A stretch of 64,000 bases of DNA from Bacteroidales bacterium (GCA_017477425.1 JAFUVT010000007.1:54481-118480), one strand, 5' to 3'; shown: positions 16,066-25,169, numbered from the stretch's first letter. Program-made: numbers and translations. Notes: generated by a model not told the origin, from the sequence alone.

Positions 16066-18950
16066 TCCTTGACGAACTTCAGGTCATATTTGCCGTTGAT
16101 TCTCAGGAGATAGATGCCGGCACTCAGGTCGGCGACGCTGATGGCTTCGTCGTCGGTCGTCACGACGGTTTTGACAAGGCGCCCCATTGCGTTGTAGATT
16201 TGCATCACGTTCTCGCCCTCCAGGCCTTCGATGCGTATTTGATCGTTGGCGGGGTTGGGGAAGAGGCTGAGTGTGGCCAAGTCGCCTTCGTTGATGCCGT
16301 TTTGGTCGAAGAAGACGGCCAGGATGATGTCGTGGTCAACAACGATCTGGCGTGGATTGTCGGTGACATCGTCGCCCCATTTGACGAACAGGTAGCCGTC
16401 GGCAGGAATGGCGGCCAACGTGGCCGTGGCACCAGCGGCATAAGTGCCTGCGCCAAGCACAAAACCTTGGCTCTCATCGCAATAGACGGTCACGGTGAAG
16501 GTTAGCGAAGGCTCTTGTGAGAAGTAAGCCACATAATCGGCGTCTTGCGTGACGATGACGGTGCGTGGGTTGTCGGCGTTGCCGTCGTCCCATTGGCTGA
16601 AGTAGGAGCCTGGGTTGGGGGTGGCTCCGATAAGGATGGTCGTACCTGCAGGGTAGGTGCCGCTACCGTAGGTCGTACCATAGGCAGGGTTGTCGGGTTT
16701 GACGGTAATGGTGTAGTTGTCGGTGGCCGACATCGAGAAGATGGCTTTGAACTCAAGGTCACCAGTCACTACTACGATGCGTGGGTTGTCCGTGTTGCCG
16801 TCGTCCCATTTCATGAAGAGGGCACCGCTCACGGGGATGGCGCTGATTTGGATGCTGTCGCCTTCCGAGTATGTGCCACTGCCGGTCACCGTGCCCAGTT
16901 CAGGGTCGTTGGCGACGACGGCGACGGTGTGTTGAGGCGTTCCCGTGTAGTGGAATATGGCTTTATAATGTGCGTTTTGGGTCACTGCTATAGTGCGCGG
17001 GTTGGTGGGGATGCCATCGTGCCAAGAGATGAACATGTAGCCTTCATTTGCCTCGGCTTTCAGGGTAGCTGTGGTACCGTAGTCGTAAGTGCCGGCCCCT
17101 CTCACAGTCCCGCCTTCTTCGGGGTAAGCCTCGGTGGTGATTTCGTATTGCACAACGTTGAAGACGGCGGTGTAGGCCGCATCGCCTTCCACGAAAACGG
17201 TGCGCGGGTTGGTGATGTTGCCGTCGTCCCACATGTAGAAGACATAGCCAGGGTTGCTGTGGACGGTCAGGTGGATGGTCTCGCCGTAGTCGTAGATGCC
17301 GGCGCCGGAAACGGTGCCTGCTTCAGGGGGAGTGACGATGGCGCGAATCTCGCATTGTTGGATGCCGAAAAGCGCGGTGTATGTTGCATCTTCAGTGACG
17401 ACGATTTCGCGCGGGTTGTCGGTATTGCCGTCATCCCAGCTGTTGAACTGGAAGCCCATGTAAGCCGTGGCCGCAATCTGGATGGTGTCGCCATAGTTGA
17501 AGGTGCCGCCGCCCGTGACGTTGCCCCAAGCGGGATGGTCGCTCTCGACGGTGATGGTGTATTGGCGCTCGACGAAGAAGGCCGTGAAGGTGCTGTCTTG
17601 TGTGACCACGATTTCGCGGGGGTTATCGGTGACGCTGTCGTTCCAGCGTTCAAAGGCGAAGCCACCATTGGCGACGGCCTCAAGCGCGATGGCGTCGCCG
17701 TAATGATAAGTGCCAGTGCCCGTCACCACTCCTGCGTTTTCTGGCGTCACCGAGGCTCCGATGACATATTCAAGTTGCCCGAAATGCGCGACGAAAGTCG
17801 TGTCTTGCGTGATGATGATATCGCGTGGGTTGTCGGTGATGCTGTCGTTCCAGAAAAGGAACTCGTAGCCTGCGTTGGCGATGGCTTCGATGGTCACCGT
17901 GTCGCCGTAATGATACATGCCGCCACCCGTCACAGTGCCCCAGTCGGTGCTGTCGGCCACGACGGTGAGGGTGAAGAGCGGTTCGTCGGAAGGCACCACC
18001 GCAAGCGCGATGATTTCCTCGCAATCTTCGATTTCATATAGGACTTCGCCGTCTTTCCAAACCGTGGCCGTGCCGTCGATTTCTCCAGCGTAATAAACGC
18101 CAAACTCGTTGACAACCAGGTCGTATATAGCACTAACTTCAGCAAACGTATGGTCATAAAGCATTTCACCGTCTTGCCATACGACTAAGGAGTTGTCGAG
18201 GGTGCCGGCGAGATAGACGCTGCCGTCGTAAATTGCCACAGCATCAAACCAAGCGTCATTGTCGCCGCTGATGCTTAAGATGACGGAGTCGTTCTGCCAT
18301 AGTGTGGCCAAAGTGGTTATTCCTGAACCAAGGGTATCGAAGACAAGGCCAGCTGAGTAGAGGTCGGTGCCATCAAAGGCGATGTCGGAGATTTGTGAAC
18401 TTTGGGTTTCGCGCCATAGCAGCGTGTCGTTTTTCCAAACGGCGGCGGTAGCCACCGTTTCGCTCGACTCGCCAGCTGTGTATATGTCGCCCGTCGTGGC
18501 GTCGATAGCCAAACCTTGGATTTCATTTTGGTAGATGCTGTCGCTATAAGCATAGAGCAACGCACCGTTTTGCCAGACCAAACCAGCCACATTTTCCCAT
18601 TCGTTCTCGCCGAAACCGGTCGCTGTCCAGCCGTTGCCGTTGAGCATCAATCGGTTGATGGCTGTGTTGTTGCCGGAAGAGAAAACGAGGCTGTCGTTGC
18701 ACCAAAGGCGTCCCTGTATGTTGTTGAGGGTCGAATCATTGGTGTAGCCTGCCGTGTAGATGCTGCCGTCAGGAGCCACCTGCAAGGCCTTGAGGTTGAC
18801 GAGTGAAGTGTCAGTGACGCTGTGAATCAGCGTGTTGTTCTTCCAAATCTTGCCTGTGCCGTTGCTGTTGCCGGCAAAATAGACATCCTGGGCGTGAGCC
18901 ATGCCAAAGAAAAGGAACATGGCGGCGAAAAATGCGACTATTCTTTTCAT
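16062..18950 (-). CDS. T9SS-secreted protein with propeller-like N-terminus and eight InlB-type repeats
   Basis: A 962-residue protein. A signal peptide (IVAFFAAMFLFFGMAHAQ) is followed by about 300 residues of repeated short strands of the type VYFAGNSNG..KIWKNN, which look like a beta-propeller. Eight divergent InlB B-type repeats of about 68 residues follow (about residues 320-880); each has a G-x-V-x-G-x-G-x-Y-x-x-G-x-x turn, a W(D/N)D and a DNPR-I-V-V segment. The C-terminus (LFPNPANDQIRIEG ... GIYLLRINGKYDLKFV) is a type A T9SS sorting domain. The start at 18950 is favoured over 18968 because it begins the signal peptide. A surface or adhesive role is likely; the ligand is unknown. Confidence 0.85.
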   Translation of the reverse strand: MKRIVAFFAAMFLFFGMAHAQDVYFAGNSNGTGKIWKNNTLIHSVTDTSLVNLKALQVAPDGSIYTAGYTNDSTLNNIQGRLWCNDSLVFSSGNNTAINRLMLNGNGWTATGFGENEWENVAGLVWQNGALLYAYSDSIYQNEIQGLAIDATTGDIYTAGESSETVATAAVWKNDTLLWRETQSSQISDIAFDGTDLYSAGLVFDTLGSGITTLATLWQNDSVILSISGDNDAWFDAVAIYDGSVYLAGTLDNSLVVWQDGEMLYDHTFAEVSAIYDLVVNEFGVYYAGEIDGTATVWKDGEVLYEIEDCEEIIALAVVPSDEPLFTLTVVADSTDWGTVTGGGMYHYGDTVTIEAIANAGYEFLFWNDSITDNPRDIIITQDTTFVAHFGQLEYVIGASVTPENAGVVTGTGTYHYGDAIALEAVANGGFAFERWNDSVTDNPREIVVTQDSTFTAFFVERQYTITVESDHPAWGNVTGGGTFNYGDTIQIAATAYMGFQFNSWDDGNTDNPREIVVTEDATYTALFGIQQCEIRAIVTPPEAGTVSGAGIYDYGETIHLTVHSNPGYVFYMWDDGNITNPRTVFVEGDAAYTAVFNVVQYEITTEAYPEEGGTVRGAGTYDYGTTATLKAEANEGYMFISWHDGIPTNPRTIAVTQNAHYKAIFHYTGTPQHTVAVVANDPELGTVTGSGTYSEGDSIQISAIPVSGALFMKWDDGNTDNPRIVVVTGDLEFKAIFSMSATDNYTITVKPDNPAYGTTYGSGTYPAGTTILIGATPNPGSYFSQWDDGNADNPRTVIVTQDADYVAYFSQEPSLTFTVTVYCDESQGFVLGAGTYAAGATATLAAIPADGYLFVKWGDDVTDNPRQIVVDHDIILAVFFDQNGINEGDLATLSLFPNPANDQIRIEGLEGENVMQIYNAMGRLVKTVVTTDDEAISVADLSAGIYLLRINGKYDLKFVKE

Positions 18951-18994
18951 CTTGTATGAATTTTTCAAAAAACAATACTTTTAAAATCAATCTG

Positions 18995-19002
18995 CAAAAA
19001 TA
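18995..19002 (-). promoter_or_regulatory. -7 promoter element for the InlB-repeat protein gene
   Basis: TATTTTTG on the minus strand, 44 bases upstream of the start at 18950. It lies back to back with the riboswitch promoter at 19045. Confidence 0.55.
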
Positions 19003-19044
19003 GAAACTTTTTTCCGTTGTCGGTATGCTTTGCATAAAAATGTG

Positions 19045-19052
19045 TATCTTTG
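19045..19052 (+). promoter_or_regulatory. -7 promoter element in front of the cobalamin riboswitch
   Basis: TATCTTTG fits TAnnTTTG. It lies just upstream of the first riboswitch helix, as expected if transcription starts near 19058. No -33 element at ideal spacing is obvious. Confidence 0.6.
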
Positions 19053-19056
19053 CCGC

Positions 19057-19300
19057 CGATAAGCGGTGCCGAAAGGCTCAATAGGGAATCGGGTGAGAAT
19101 CCCGGACAGTTCCCGCTGCTGTAAGCTCTTATGGCCGACCATCATGCCACTGAAAACCAACGATTTTCGGGAAGGCGGAAAGCCCCAAGGAGTAAGTCAG
19201 AAGACCTGCCGCCTGTCGTTGAAACGATGCTTTCGGGACAAGAGCAGGCGTTCCTTATATAATAAGGTGTACCACCACTTCCCGGGCATTTTAATGTAAT
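19057..19300 (+). ncRNA. Cobalamin (B12) riboswitch
   Basis: The conserved landmarks of the adenosylcobalamin aptamer appear in order: GGTGCCGAAAGGCTCAATAG, GGGAATCGGGTGAGAATCCC, the GGACAGTTCCCGCTGCTGTA core, ATGCCACTG, then GGGAAGGCGGAA, and finally the B12 box AGTAAGTCAGAAGACCTGCC (19192-19211). The aptamer runs to about 19216; the rest of the leader, with a CCTTAT-ATAATAAGG hairpin near 19252-19266, would be the expression platform. In this class, cobalamin binding shuts down expression, so the downstream operon should be induced when B12 is scarce. Confidence 0.93.
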
Positions 19301-19333
19301 TGACTGATTGTTAAACCTTAAAATTATATTATT

Positions 19334-20524
19334 ATGCGTAAAACCTTTACTTTAGCATTCCTTATGGGAATCTTCGGTCTGTTTACGACCAATCTCTTTG
19401 CTCAAGAGGACGCTTCCATCGACCCCGCCGATATCCGCTACTGGATTGGCGAAGGCGAGAATGAAGTGGTCTTCATCGTCAACTGGAACGAGCCCGACAC
19501 GGCACTGGCCTGGGGCTATCGCTTCAATGAAGAATCCGTCACGGTGGAAGCCGTCATGGACGCCATCGCCGAGGCCGACAGCCGTTTCGACTATCAAGCC
19601 GCCAGCGGCTGGCTGAGCGACATCACCTTCAACAACGGCGAACTCGACCTCGCTTTGGCCGGTAGCTGGTGGATGTTCAACGTGAACGGCTCCACGGCTA
19701 TGGACCTCTACACCAACATCGAGGTTGTCGACGGCGACTGGATCAAATGGGGCGACGAGTCCTGCGGCGTCTTGATTGACCCTGAAAACTATTTCTATGT
19801 CTGGACGAAGGAAGTGGCTGCGGTGTATCCGCTGGCCGAAGAAGCCAAGATTGACTTCTCCGACATCCTCTACTGGGTGGGCGAAGGCGAGCACGAATTG
19901 GTGTTTGCCGTCAACTGGAACGAACCTAACAGATGCCTTGCTTGGGGCTATCGCTTCGACGGAGATTTCGTTATCCTTAAGGACGTGATGGACAAGATTG
20001 CTGATGCTGACGGTCGTTTCAACTACGTGCCTGGTGCATGGGGTGTCGATGACATCACTTATGATGACGGTGATCTTCATCTGGCTTTGGCCGGCATGTG
20101 GTGGCTCTTCAATGTGAACGGCATGATGGGCATGGTGGGCTACGACCAACAGGAGCTCGTCGATGGCGACTTCATTAAGTGGGGCGATGAGTCATGCGCT
20201 ACCGAAATCGCTCAATGGACTTATGTTTGGACGCAAGAAGTGGAACCCGTGAGTGTCTATACCGGTATGATTGAAAACAGCAATGTCTCGCTTTCGGTCT
20301 ATCCCAATCCTGCCGTCAACGAGACCTTCGTGACCCTCGAAAACTCGGGTCTGAACGTGGTTTCGGTTTACGACATCCAAGGTCGCTTGGTGAGCAGCCA
20401 GAGCTTCGTGGCAATGGCTGGCGAACAAGCCCGTCTCAGCCTTGAGAACTTGAATGGCGGTGTGTATTTCGTCAGCGTCAAGAGCGAGAACGCTGTCAGT
20501 GCCGCTAAACTTGTCGTGAAATGA
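19334..20524 (+). CDS. T9SS surface protein with two tandem domains, cobalamin-regulated
   Basis: A 396-residue protein: signal peptide to about residue 23, two homologous domains of about 140 residues (residues 27-165 and 170-305), and a T9SS type A sorting domain (LSVYPNPAVNETF ... GGVYFVSVKS). Each domain shows the series YWxGEGExExVFxVNWNEP, LAWGYRF, a helix ending in IAxADxRF, ALAGxWWxFNVNG and DGDxIKWGDESC. A single conserved Cys closes each domain. First gene after the B12 riboswitch, so it is probably a surface component of cobalamin capture. I do not know a characterised member of this domain family; a direct cobalamin-binding role is inference from regulation alone. Confidence 0.8.
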   Translation: MRKTFTLAFLMGIFGLFTTNLFAQEDASIDPADIRYWIGEGENEVVFIVNWNEPDTALAWGYRFNEESVTVEAVMDAIAEADSRFDYQAASGWLSDITFNNGELDLALAGSWWMFNVNGSTAMDLYTNIEVVDGDWIKWGDESCGVLIDPENYFYVWTKEVAAVYPLAEEAKIDFSDILYWVGEGEHELVFAVNWNEPNRCLAWGYRFDGDFVILKDVMDKIADADGRFNYVPGAWGVDDITYDDGDLHLALAGMWWLFNVNGMMGMVGYDQQELVDGDFIKWGDESCATEIAQWTYVWTQEVEPVSVYTGMIENSNVSLSVYPNPAVNETFVTLENSGLNVVSVYDIQGRLVSSQSFVAMAGEQARLSLENLNGGVYFVSVKSENAVSAAKLVVK

Positions 20525-21501
20525 TTAAAAGGATTTCCATCCTCATGATGGCCATGCTGCCGGCTATGCTGTGGGCGCAGTTCGCGCCTGCGGCTGGACT
20601 GCCCGGCAGCACGGCCATGCATGCCGACTCGTCGGCCTTCGTGGCTTGGGCTACGGGCTGCACCGTCGAGCGTGGCCTGCAGCGCATTGATAAGCCATCT
20701 TTGGGCGTGGCCAACTTTGGCGAGGAAGCCTTGGCCTTGGGCAAACCCGGCGGCACGATGGACGTCGTCAGCCTCGGCGACGGCGGCGTGGCCACCCTGA
20801 CCTTCGATTCGCCCATCTACAATGGCGAGGGCCCCGACTTCGCCGTGTTTGAGAATGGTTTCGCCAATGCGCAACATCCCGACGAATATTTCCTTGAAAT
20901 CGCTTTCGTGGAAGTGAGCTCCGACGGCGAGAACTTTTTCCGTTTCCCCGCTGTCAGCAACGTGCCCTTCGAAACGCAGCTGAACGGCTCGGGCACCATC
21001 GTTCCCACGCTTATCCACAATTTCGCGAGCAAATATGAGGTCTTCTACGGCACGCCTTTCGACCTCGACGAGGTGGAAGACAATGCCTTGCTCGATAAAA
21101 ACCGCATCACGCATGTGCGTCTCATCGATGTGGTAGGGAGCATCAATCCCGAATACGCCACCTACGACTCAGAAGGCCACATCGTCAACGACCCGTTTCC
21201 GACACCTTTCGGCTCCAGCGGCTTCGACTTGGATGCCGTCGGCGTGATCCACGACTTGGCGCACAACGACGTGCCCGAACATGAAAACGAGGCGGTTGCC
21301 CTGTATCCCAACCCCGTGAAGGACCAACTTAACGTGAGTGCTAAACATCTGCAATTGGTGGAGGTCTTTAATGTTGTGGGTCAACAGATTATGGCCTCAG
21401 AAGAAAACGTCATCAATCTCAGTCAGCTGATGCAAGGCGTTTATTTCGTCCGTGTCAGTTGTGGTGATGGCGTCATTACCAAACGTATTGTGAAACAATA
21501 A
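20521..21501 (+). CDS. T9SS surface protein, cobalamin-regulated
   Basis: A 326-residue protein with a signal peptide (MLPAMLWAQ) and a C-terminal T9SS type A domain (VALYPNPVKDQLNV ... GVYFVRVSCG). The central region (about residues 35-245) has a jelly-roll-like pattern seen in many secreted Bacteroidota proteins: VSLGDGGVATLTF, GPDFAVFENGF, EIAFVEVSSDGENFFRF, and a GSSGFDLDAVGVI end. It overlaps the previous gene by four bases. Homologous proteins lie beside BtuB-type loci in other Bacteroidota; the function is not established. Confidence 0.8.
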   Translation: MIKRISILMMAMLPAMLWAQFAPAAGLPGSTAMHADSSAFVAWATGCTVERGLQRIDKPSLGVANFGEEALALGKPGGTMDVVSLGDGGVATLTFDSPIYNGEGPDFAVFENGFANAQHPDEYFLEIAFVEVSSDGENFFRFPAVSNVPFETQLNGSGTIVPTLIHNFASKYEVFYGTPFDLDEVEDNALLDKNRITHVRLIDVVGSINPEYATYDSEGHIVNDPFPTPFGSSGFDLDAVGVIHDLAHNDVPEHENEAVALYPNPVKDQLNVSAKHLQLVEVFNVVGQQIMASEENVINLSQLMQGVYFVRVSCGDGVITKRIVKQ

Positions 21502-21513
21502 AATCAGCATGAA

Positions 21514-22581
21514 ATGAAGAGAAATCATCTGTTGCTTTTGGCCCTTGTTGGGGCGATGTTGTTCGGTTGTAAGCCGGAAGGTCCCATCAATCCGAATAGC
21601 TTTACCGTTGGCTCGGGACTTTTGGTGCTTAACGAGGGCAACTACCAGTACTCCAACGCCTCGCTGAGTTTTTACGACATCGAGGCGGATACGGTCGCCA
21701 ATAACTTGTTTTATCAGGTGAACGAAGCCCCGCTAGGCGATGTGGCCGAGAGTATGGCCTTGGCCGATGGCAAGCTTTACATTGTGGTCAACAACAGCAA
21801 CTATATCTATAAGGTGGATGCCAACACGATGGCTGTCGATACCACGAAGCCTTTCAAGCTCACTGACTTCTATTCGCCGCGTGAGATGCAGTTTGTGGCG
21901 CCCAACAAGGCCTATGTCAGCGACTTGTATGGCACCCAACTCTGGATTGTCAACCCACAGGACATGAGCCATAGCGGTTCCATCGAGATGGGCAAGTCGA
22001 CGGAGAAAATGCTGGTGTTGGACAACGAGCTGTATGTGAGCAACTGGTCGAACACCTTTATCCCTGGCATGGAAAAGAATACCGTTCAGGTGGTCGACGT
22101 CAACAACGACGTGAAAGTGGCGGAAATCCAAGTAGGGAAGGAGCCTAACACGATGGCGGTCGACAGGAACGGCCATGTGTGGGTGCTTTGTGAAGGCGCC
22201 ACCTGGGAAGAGGATGGCGAGAATCCTTCCTTGTGGGAAATCGACCCGCAGATGAAGACCGCCGCCAAGCGCTTTGAGTTTGACGGTACGGCCATGATCT
22301 TGAGAGCCAACCCGACAGGCGACCAGTTCTATCTGCTTTACAACAACGAGGTGCGTCGTTTCGACATCGCTTCGTTGACTTTGTCGGACGACTTCCGTAT
22401 CGAGGCCGAGCCTCAGGGCTGGTTCTACAATATGGTCGTTGAACCTCGCACGGGCGACATCTACCTCACCGATGCGAAAAACTACATGATGAACGGCAAG
22501 GTGTTTCGCTACACGAGCGACGGCCTGCTGCTGTCCTCGTTTGAGGCTGGCATCATTCCCAGTGCAATGTTGTTTAAATAA
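21514..22581 (+). CDS. BtuG-like surface beta-propeller lipoprotein
   Basis: A 355-residue lipoprotein (lipobox ALVGAMLFGC) made of repeated four-stranded blades of the YncE/SMP-30 sort: LLVLNEGNYQ, KLYIVVNNSNYIYKVD, KAYVSDLYGTQLWIVN, ELYVSNWSN, HVWVLCEGA. It resembles BtuG of gut Bacteroides, a surface propeller that binds vitamin B12 very tightly and passes it to the TonB-dependent transporter BtuB. The B12 riboswitch upstream and the BtuF-like gene downstream support that role. No BtuB gene is in this operon, so the partner must be elsewhere. Confidence 0.82.
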   Translation: MKRNHLLLLALVGAMLFGCKPEGPINPNSFTVGSGLLVLNEGNYQYSNASLSFYDIEADTVANNLFYQVNEAPLGDVAESMALADGKLYIVVNNSNYIYKVDANTMAVDTTKPFKLTDFYSPREMQFVAPNKAYVSDLYGTQLWIVNPQDMSHSGSIEMGKSTEKMLVLDNELYVSNWSNTFIPGMEKNTVQVVDVNNDVKVAEIQVGKEPNTMAVDRNGHVWVLCEGATWEEDGENPSLWEIDPQMKTAAKRFEFDGTAMILRANPTGDQFYLLYNNEVRRFDIASLTLSDDFRIEAEPQGWFYNMVVEPRTGDIYLTDAKNYMMNGKVFRYTSDGLLLSSFEAGIIPSAMLFK

Positions 22582-22597
22582 TTGATATTCTTTTTAT

Positions 22598-22626
22598 TGG
22601 AGCCTTCAACATAATTGAAGGCTCCA
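22598..22626. other. Perfect intercistronic hairpin
   Basis: TGGAGCCTTCAA pairs perfectly with TTGAAGGCTCCA around a five-base loop, eight bases before the start of the next gene. No T-tract follows on either strand, so it is more likely an mRNA-stability or processing element, or a weak attenuator, than a full terminator. Confidence 0.6.
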
Positions 22627-22634
22627 GCCAATTA

Positions 22635-22805
22635 ATGACTATGAAGAAAACCTGTCCCCGTTGCGGAAAAGAGTTCGAATGCGTGCATTCGGTCGACTGC
22701 TGGTGCATGTCGGTGAAACTGACCGATGCCACGAAGGCCTATCTGAAGGAAAACTACAGCGATTGTTTGTGCAAGGAATGTCTCGAAAAACTGAATGCAC
22801 AATGA
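22635..22805 (+). CDS. Cysteine-rich CWC-family small protein
   Basis: A 56-residue protein (54 if the second ATG at 22641 is used). It has the CWC pattern CPRCGKEFEC, then CWCM, and a final CLCKEC, eight cysteines in all and probably a zinc site. CWC proteins are small, widespread and uncharacterised. It overlaps the BtuF-like gene by four bases (ATGA), so it belongs to the B12-controlled operon unless the preceding hairpin separates them. Confidence 0.8.
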   Translation: MTMKKTCPRCGKEFECVHSVDCWCMSVKLTDATKAYLKENYSDCLCKECLEKLNAQ

Positions 22806-23929
22806 GAAAACTCTGGTTGCTGCTGTTGGTGGCTTTGGTGGCCTGCGCGCCGAAAGCCAAGAAGGATGTCCAGGAAACGGCAACGGGCGACAACCTGATG
22901 CGCTACGCCAAGAACGTCTCGGTCTTCGAGAAAGACTACGGCTATCGCTTGGAGGTGTTGTGCCCATGGGACACCACGCTGTCGTTGGGTTCGTTCGCTT
23001 TTGTGAAAGACACGACGAAAACGGTCGAATCCGACGTGAGTGGCGTCCTGAAGCTGCCCGTCAAGTCGGTGATTTCGTTCTCGGCCACGCAATGGGCGGT
23101 CTTTATGCGTTTGGGCGAAATCGACCGTGTGAAAGGCATCCTCGAAGGCCGTTATGTCGTCGACTCAACGATGCTTTCGCTGATGGCGCAGGAAAAGGTC
23201 TACGACATTGGCACCGAGGCCGCTGCCGACATCGAGCGGATGATCCAGCTGAAGCCCGATGCCTTGCTCTATTCCCCGTATTTCGATGGCAACCAAGGCG
23301 GACTGAAGGTCACGGGGGGCTTGCTGTTCCCCTTCGCCGATTATTTGGAGAACACGCCTTTGGGCCGCGCCGAGTGGATTCGCGTCATCGGCATGATGGC
23401 GGGTTGCGAGGACAAGGCCGATGCTTGGTTTGACGACATCGAGCGGCGCTACATGGCCCTTTCGGGACTTTGTGCCAACGTGGAGCACCGCCCGACGGTG
23501 TTCTCCGACCTGGCTTTCAACGGACAATGGTACGTGGCTGGAGGAAGGAGCTACATCGCCCAACTCTTCGCCGATGCGGGTGCCGATTATATCTGGAAGG
23601 ACAACCCATCGACGGCCAGCGTGCCGATGGATGCCGAGATCATCCTTTCCAAGGCGCAGCATGCCGATTTTTGGCGGGTCATCAACTCGCAGAACACGCC
23701 GATGACCTATGCGACCTTAGCCAAGGAAAACCCCGTGTATCCACTTTTTGATGCCTACAAAAGGCATCAGGTTTTCGTGTGCGACATCATGAAGACGGGT
23801 TATTTCGAGCAGTCTCAATGCGAGCCCGACCTGCTGTTGGCCGACTTCATCCATTTCTTCCACCCCGAGCTTCTCACGGGCGAATGGGCCGATTATCAGC
23901 CGAAGTATTATCATTTGATGGAGGAGTGA
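22802..23929 (+). CDS. BtuF-like periplasmic cobalamin/siderophore-binding lipoprotein
   Basis: A 375-residue lipoprotein (LLVALVAC, lipidated Cys16) of the periplasmic binding protein family with a helical backbone (PF01497). Typical features are KLPVKSVISFSATQWAVFMRLG near the start, the KPDALLYSPYFD loop and the C-terminal domain beginning VFSDLAFNGQWYVAGG. This family delivers corrinoids, heme or ferric siderophores to an inner-membrane ABC importer. B12-riboswitch control and the BtuG-like neighbour favour cobalamin. The permease and ATPase (BtuC, BtuD) are not in the window. Confidence 0.82.
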   Translation: MRKLWLLLLVALVACAPKAKKDVQETATGDNLMRYAKNVSVFEKDYGYRLEVLCPWDTTLSLGSFAFVKDTTKTVESDVSGVLKLPVKSVISFSATQWAVFMRLGEIDRVKGILEGRYVVDSTMLSLMAQEKVYDIGTEAAADIERMIQLKPDALLYSPYFDGNQGGLKVTGGLLFPFADYLENTPLGRAEWIRVIGMMAGCEDKADAWFDDIERRYMALSGLCANVEHRPTVFSDLAFNGQWYVAGGRSYIAQLFADAGADYIWKDNPSTASVPMDAEIILSKAQHADFWRVINSQNTPMTYATLAKENPVYPLFDAYKRHQVFVCDIMKTGYFEQSQCEPDLLLADFIHFFHPELLTGEWADYQPKYYHLMEE

Positions 23930-23942
23930 AAATAGTAATGCT

Positions 23943-25082
23943 TTATTGTAACCGTCGTAACCAAAGGTTGAGGAAGCGATCGTAAACGATGTATCCGTCC
24001 TCGTCATGATAAACTAACTCTTTGTCTGTCAGTACTTCCAATGCGGTTTTTACGCTGCTTGAGCTGGGAAGGTTGTGCTTTTTGATGAAATCAACACTTT
24101 GTGGCTTTTCTATCTTGTTCTCTTTTGCAACGGCTTTCAGCAATTTGGCTTGGTTTGTAGTTAGTAATGACATCATTGTCTCATATTGTGGCGACAAGGT
24201 GTCGATGATGGCGAGTATCACTTGGTTGGCCTGTTCCTTGCTTTCCACGTGTTTGGTGGACTCATACAAGCGATTCATGACGAGTTGCACATACCAGGTG
24301 TGGCCGCTGAAGCTTTGGTAAACGTCGTGGAAGATTTCTTCGTTTAACGTCCCGTTATTTGCCTCGAAGAACCGACGCGAGAAGTCGAAATAAACCTTTT
24401 CAGGTAGCGGTTGCAACAGGACGAAGTCGGTGCTTTGGTAGAAAGGCCGTTTCGGCGAGTTGAACATCTCGGCCATGAGGTGCTGACGGCTGCCCGAAAA
24501 GATGAAGCCTGCATGTGAAAACTGTATGTGGGAACGCAACAAGGCCTCGGTGCCTTTTTCGGGATAGTTGGCTACCTGCTGGAATTCGTCGATGGCAATG
24601 TACACATCCTTTTTCATGCTTTCGATGTGGTTGAAGATGCTTTTCAGCGTATGCTCCTCGCTTGAAGGCTCGATGTCCACCGAAACGGAGGGGAGGCCAG
24701 TCAGGGGGTCGTAGGTCAACACGGGTCGTAATGCCTTGAACGCATCTGCGACCTTGGCTATCAGCGTTTTTTCACGCTCTATGGCTTCCTCCACAATGGC
24801 TACGCCTAAGGCTTGGACGAAATCGTGGAGATTTTGGGTCGAGAAAATGTCCAAATAAATGCAAATTGCATTCTTGTTGGTCTCATTAATACGGTATAAA
24901 ACATGTTTTATTAGCCCAGTTTTGCCAATTTTTCGAGGCGAAAACAGGGTGATATTGCGCCCGTTTTTTAACGCACTGATCATGTTTTCTGTTTCCCGTT
25001 CCCTGTCACAAAAGTAGCTTGGATCTTCATAACCCTTGTAAATAAAAGGATTTTGCGGCTTTTTCTGTTTTCTCTTTGCCAT
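23943..25082 (-). CDS. AAA ATPase with C-terminal winged-helix-like region
   Basis: A 379-residue protein from the ATG at 25082 (an in-frame ATG at 25106 would add eight residues). The N-terminal ATPase has FCDRERE, the P-loop LFSPRKIGKTGLI (about residue 46), Walker B YIAIDEFQQ (about 170) and the sensor FIFSGSRQH. The last 100 residues contain a helix-turn-helix-like stretch (TTNQAKLLKAVAKE ... SSSVKTALEVLTDKELVYHD). The family is widespread in Bacteroidota and archaea, often in several copies, with no settled function. The leader holds three 14-bp tandem repeats and a good -7 element, so expression may be controlled by a repeat-binding factor. Confidence 0.8.
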   Translation of the reverse strand: MAKRKQKKPQNPFIYKGYEDPSYFCDRERETENMISALKNGRNITLFSPRKIGKTGLIKHVLYRINETNKNAICIYLDIFSTQNLHDFVQALGVAIVEEAIEREKTLIAKVADAFKALRPVLTYDPLTGLPSVSVDIEPSSEEHTLKSIFNHIESMKKDVYIAIDEFQQVANYPEKGTEALLRSHIQFSHAGFIFSGSRQHLMAEMFNSPKRPFYQSTDFVLLQPLPEKVYFDFSRRFFEANNGTLNEEIFHDVYQSFSGHTWYVQLVMNRLYESTKHVESKEQANQVILAIIDTLSPQYETMMSLLTTNQAKLLKAVAKENKIEKPQSVDFIKKHNLPSSSSVKTALEVLTDKELVYHDEDGYIVYDRFLNLWLRRLQ

Positions 25083-25122
25083 AGTGCTTTGTTGTCTCTT
25101 GTTCAAAATAGTCGTTTATCTA

Positions 25123-25167
25123 TCACGGATTTTCCGTCACGGGATTTCCGTCACGGAAATCCCGTGA
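25123..25167. repeat. Three 14-bp tandem repeats in the ATPase leader
   Basis: Three contiguous 14-mers, TCACGGATTTTCCG, TCACGGGATTTCCG and TCACGGAAATCCCG, are followed by TGA. They also form inverted repeats, notably GGGATTTCCGTCACGG pairing with its neighbour. The array lies between the -7 element at 25170-25177 and the ATPase start at 25082, so it would be in the 5' leader or cover the transcription start. Confidence 0.8.
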
Positions 25168-25169
25168 TG

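Noticed and set aside
16545..18041. Open frame of 498 codons antisense to the InlB-repeat protein
   Set aside because: Its apparent repeats are only the reverse complement of the real InlB-type repeats.
19066..19299. 77-codon frame within the cobalamin riboswitch
   Set aside because: The region is fully explained by the conserved riboswitch landmarks; the frame is incidental.
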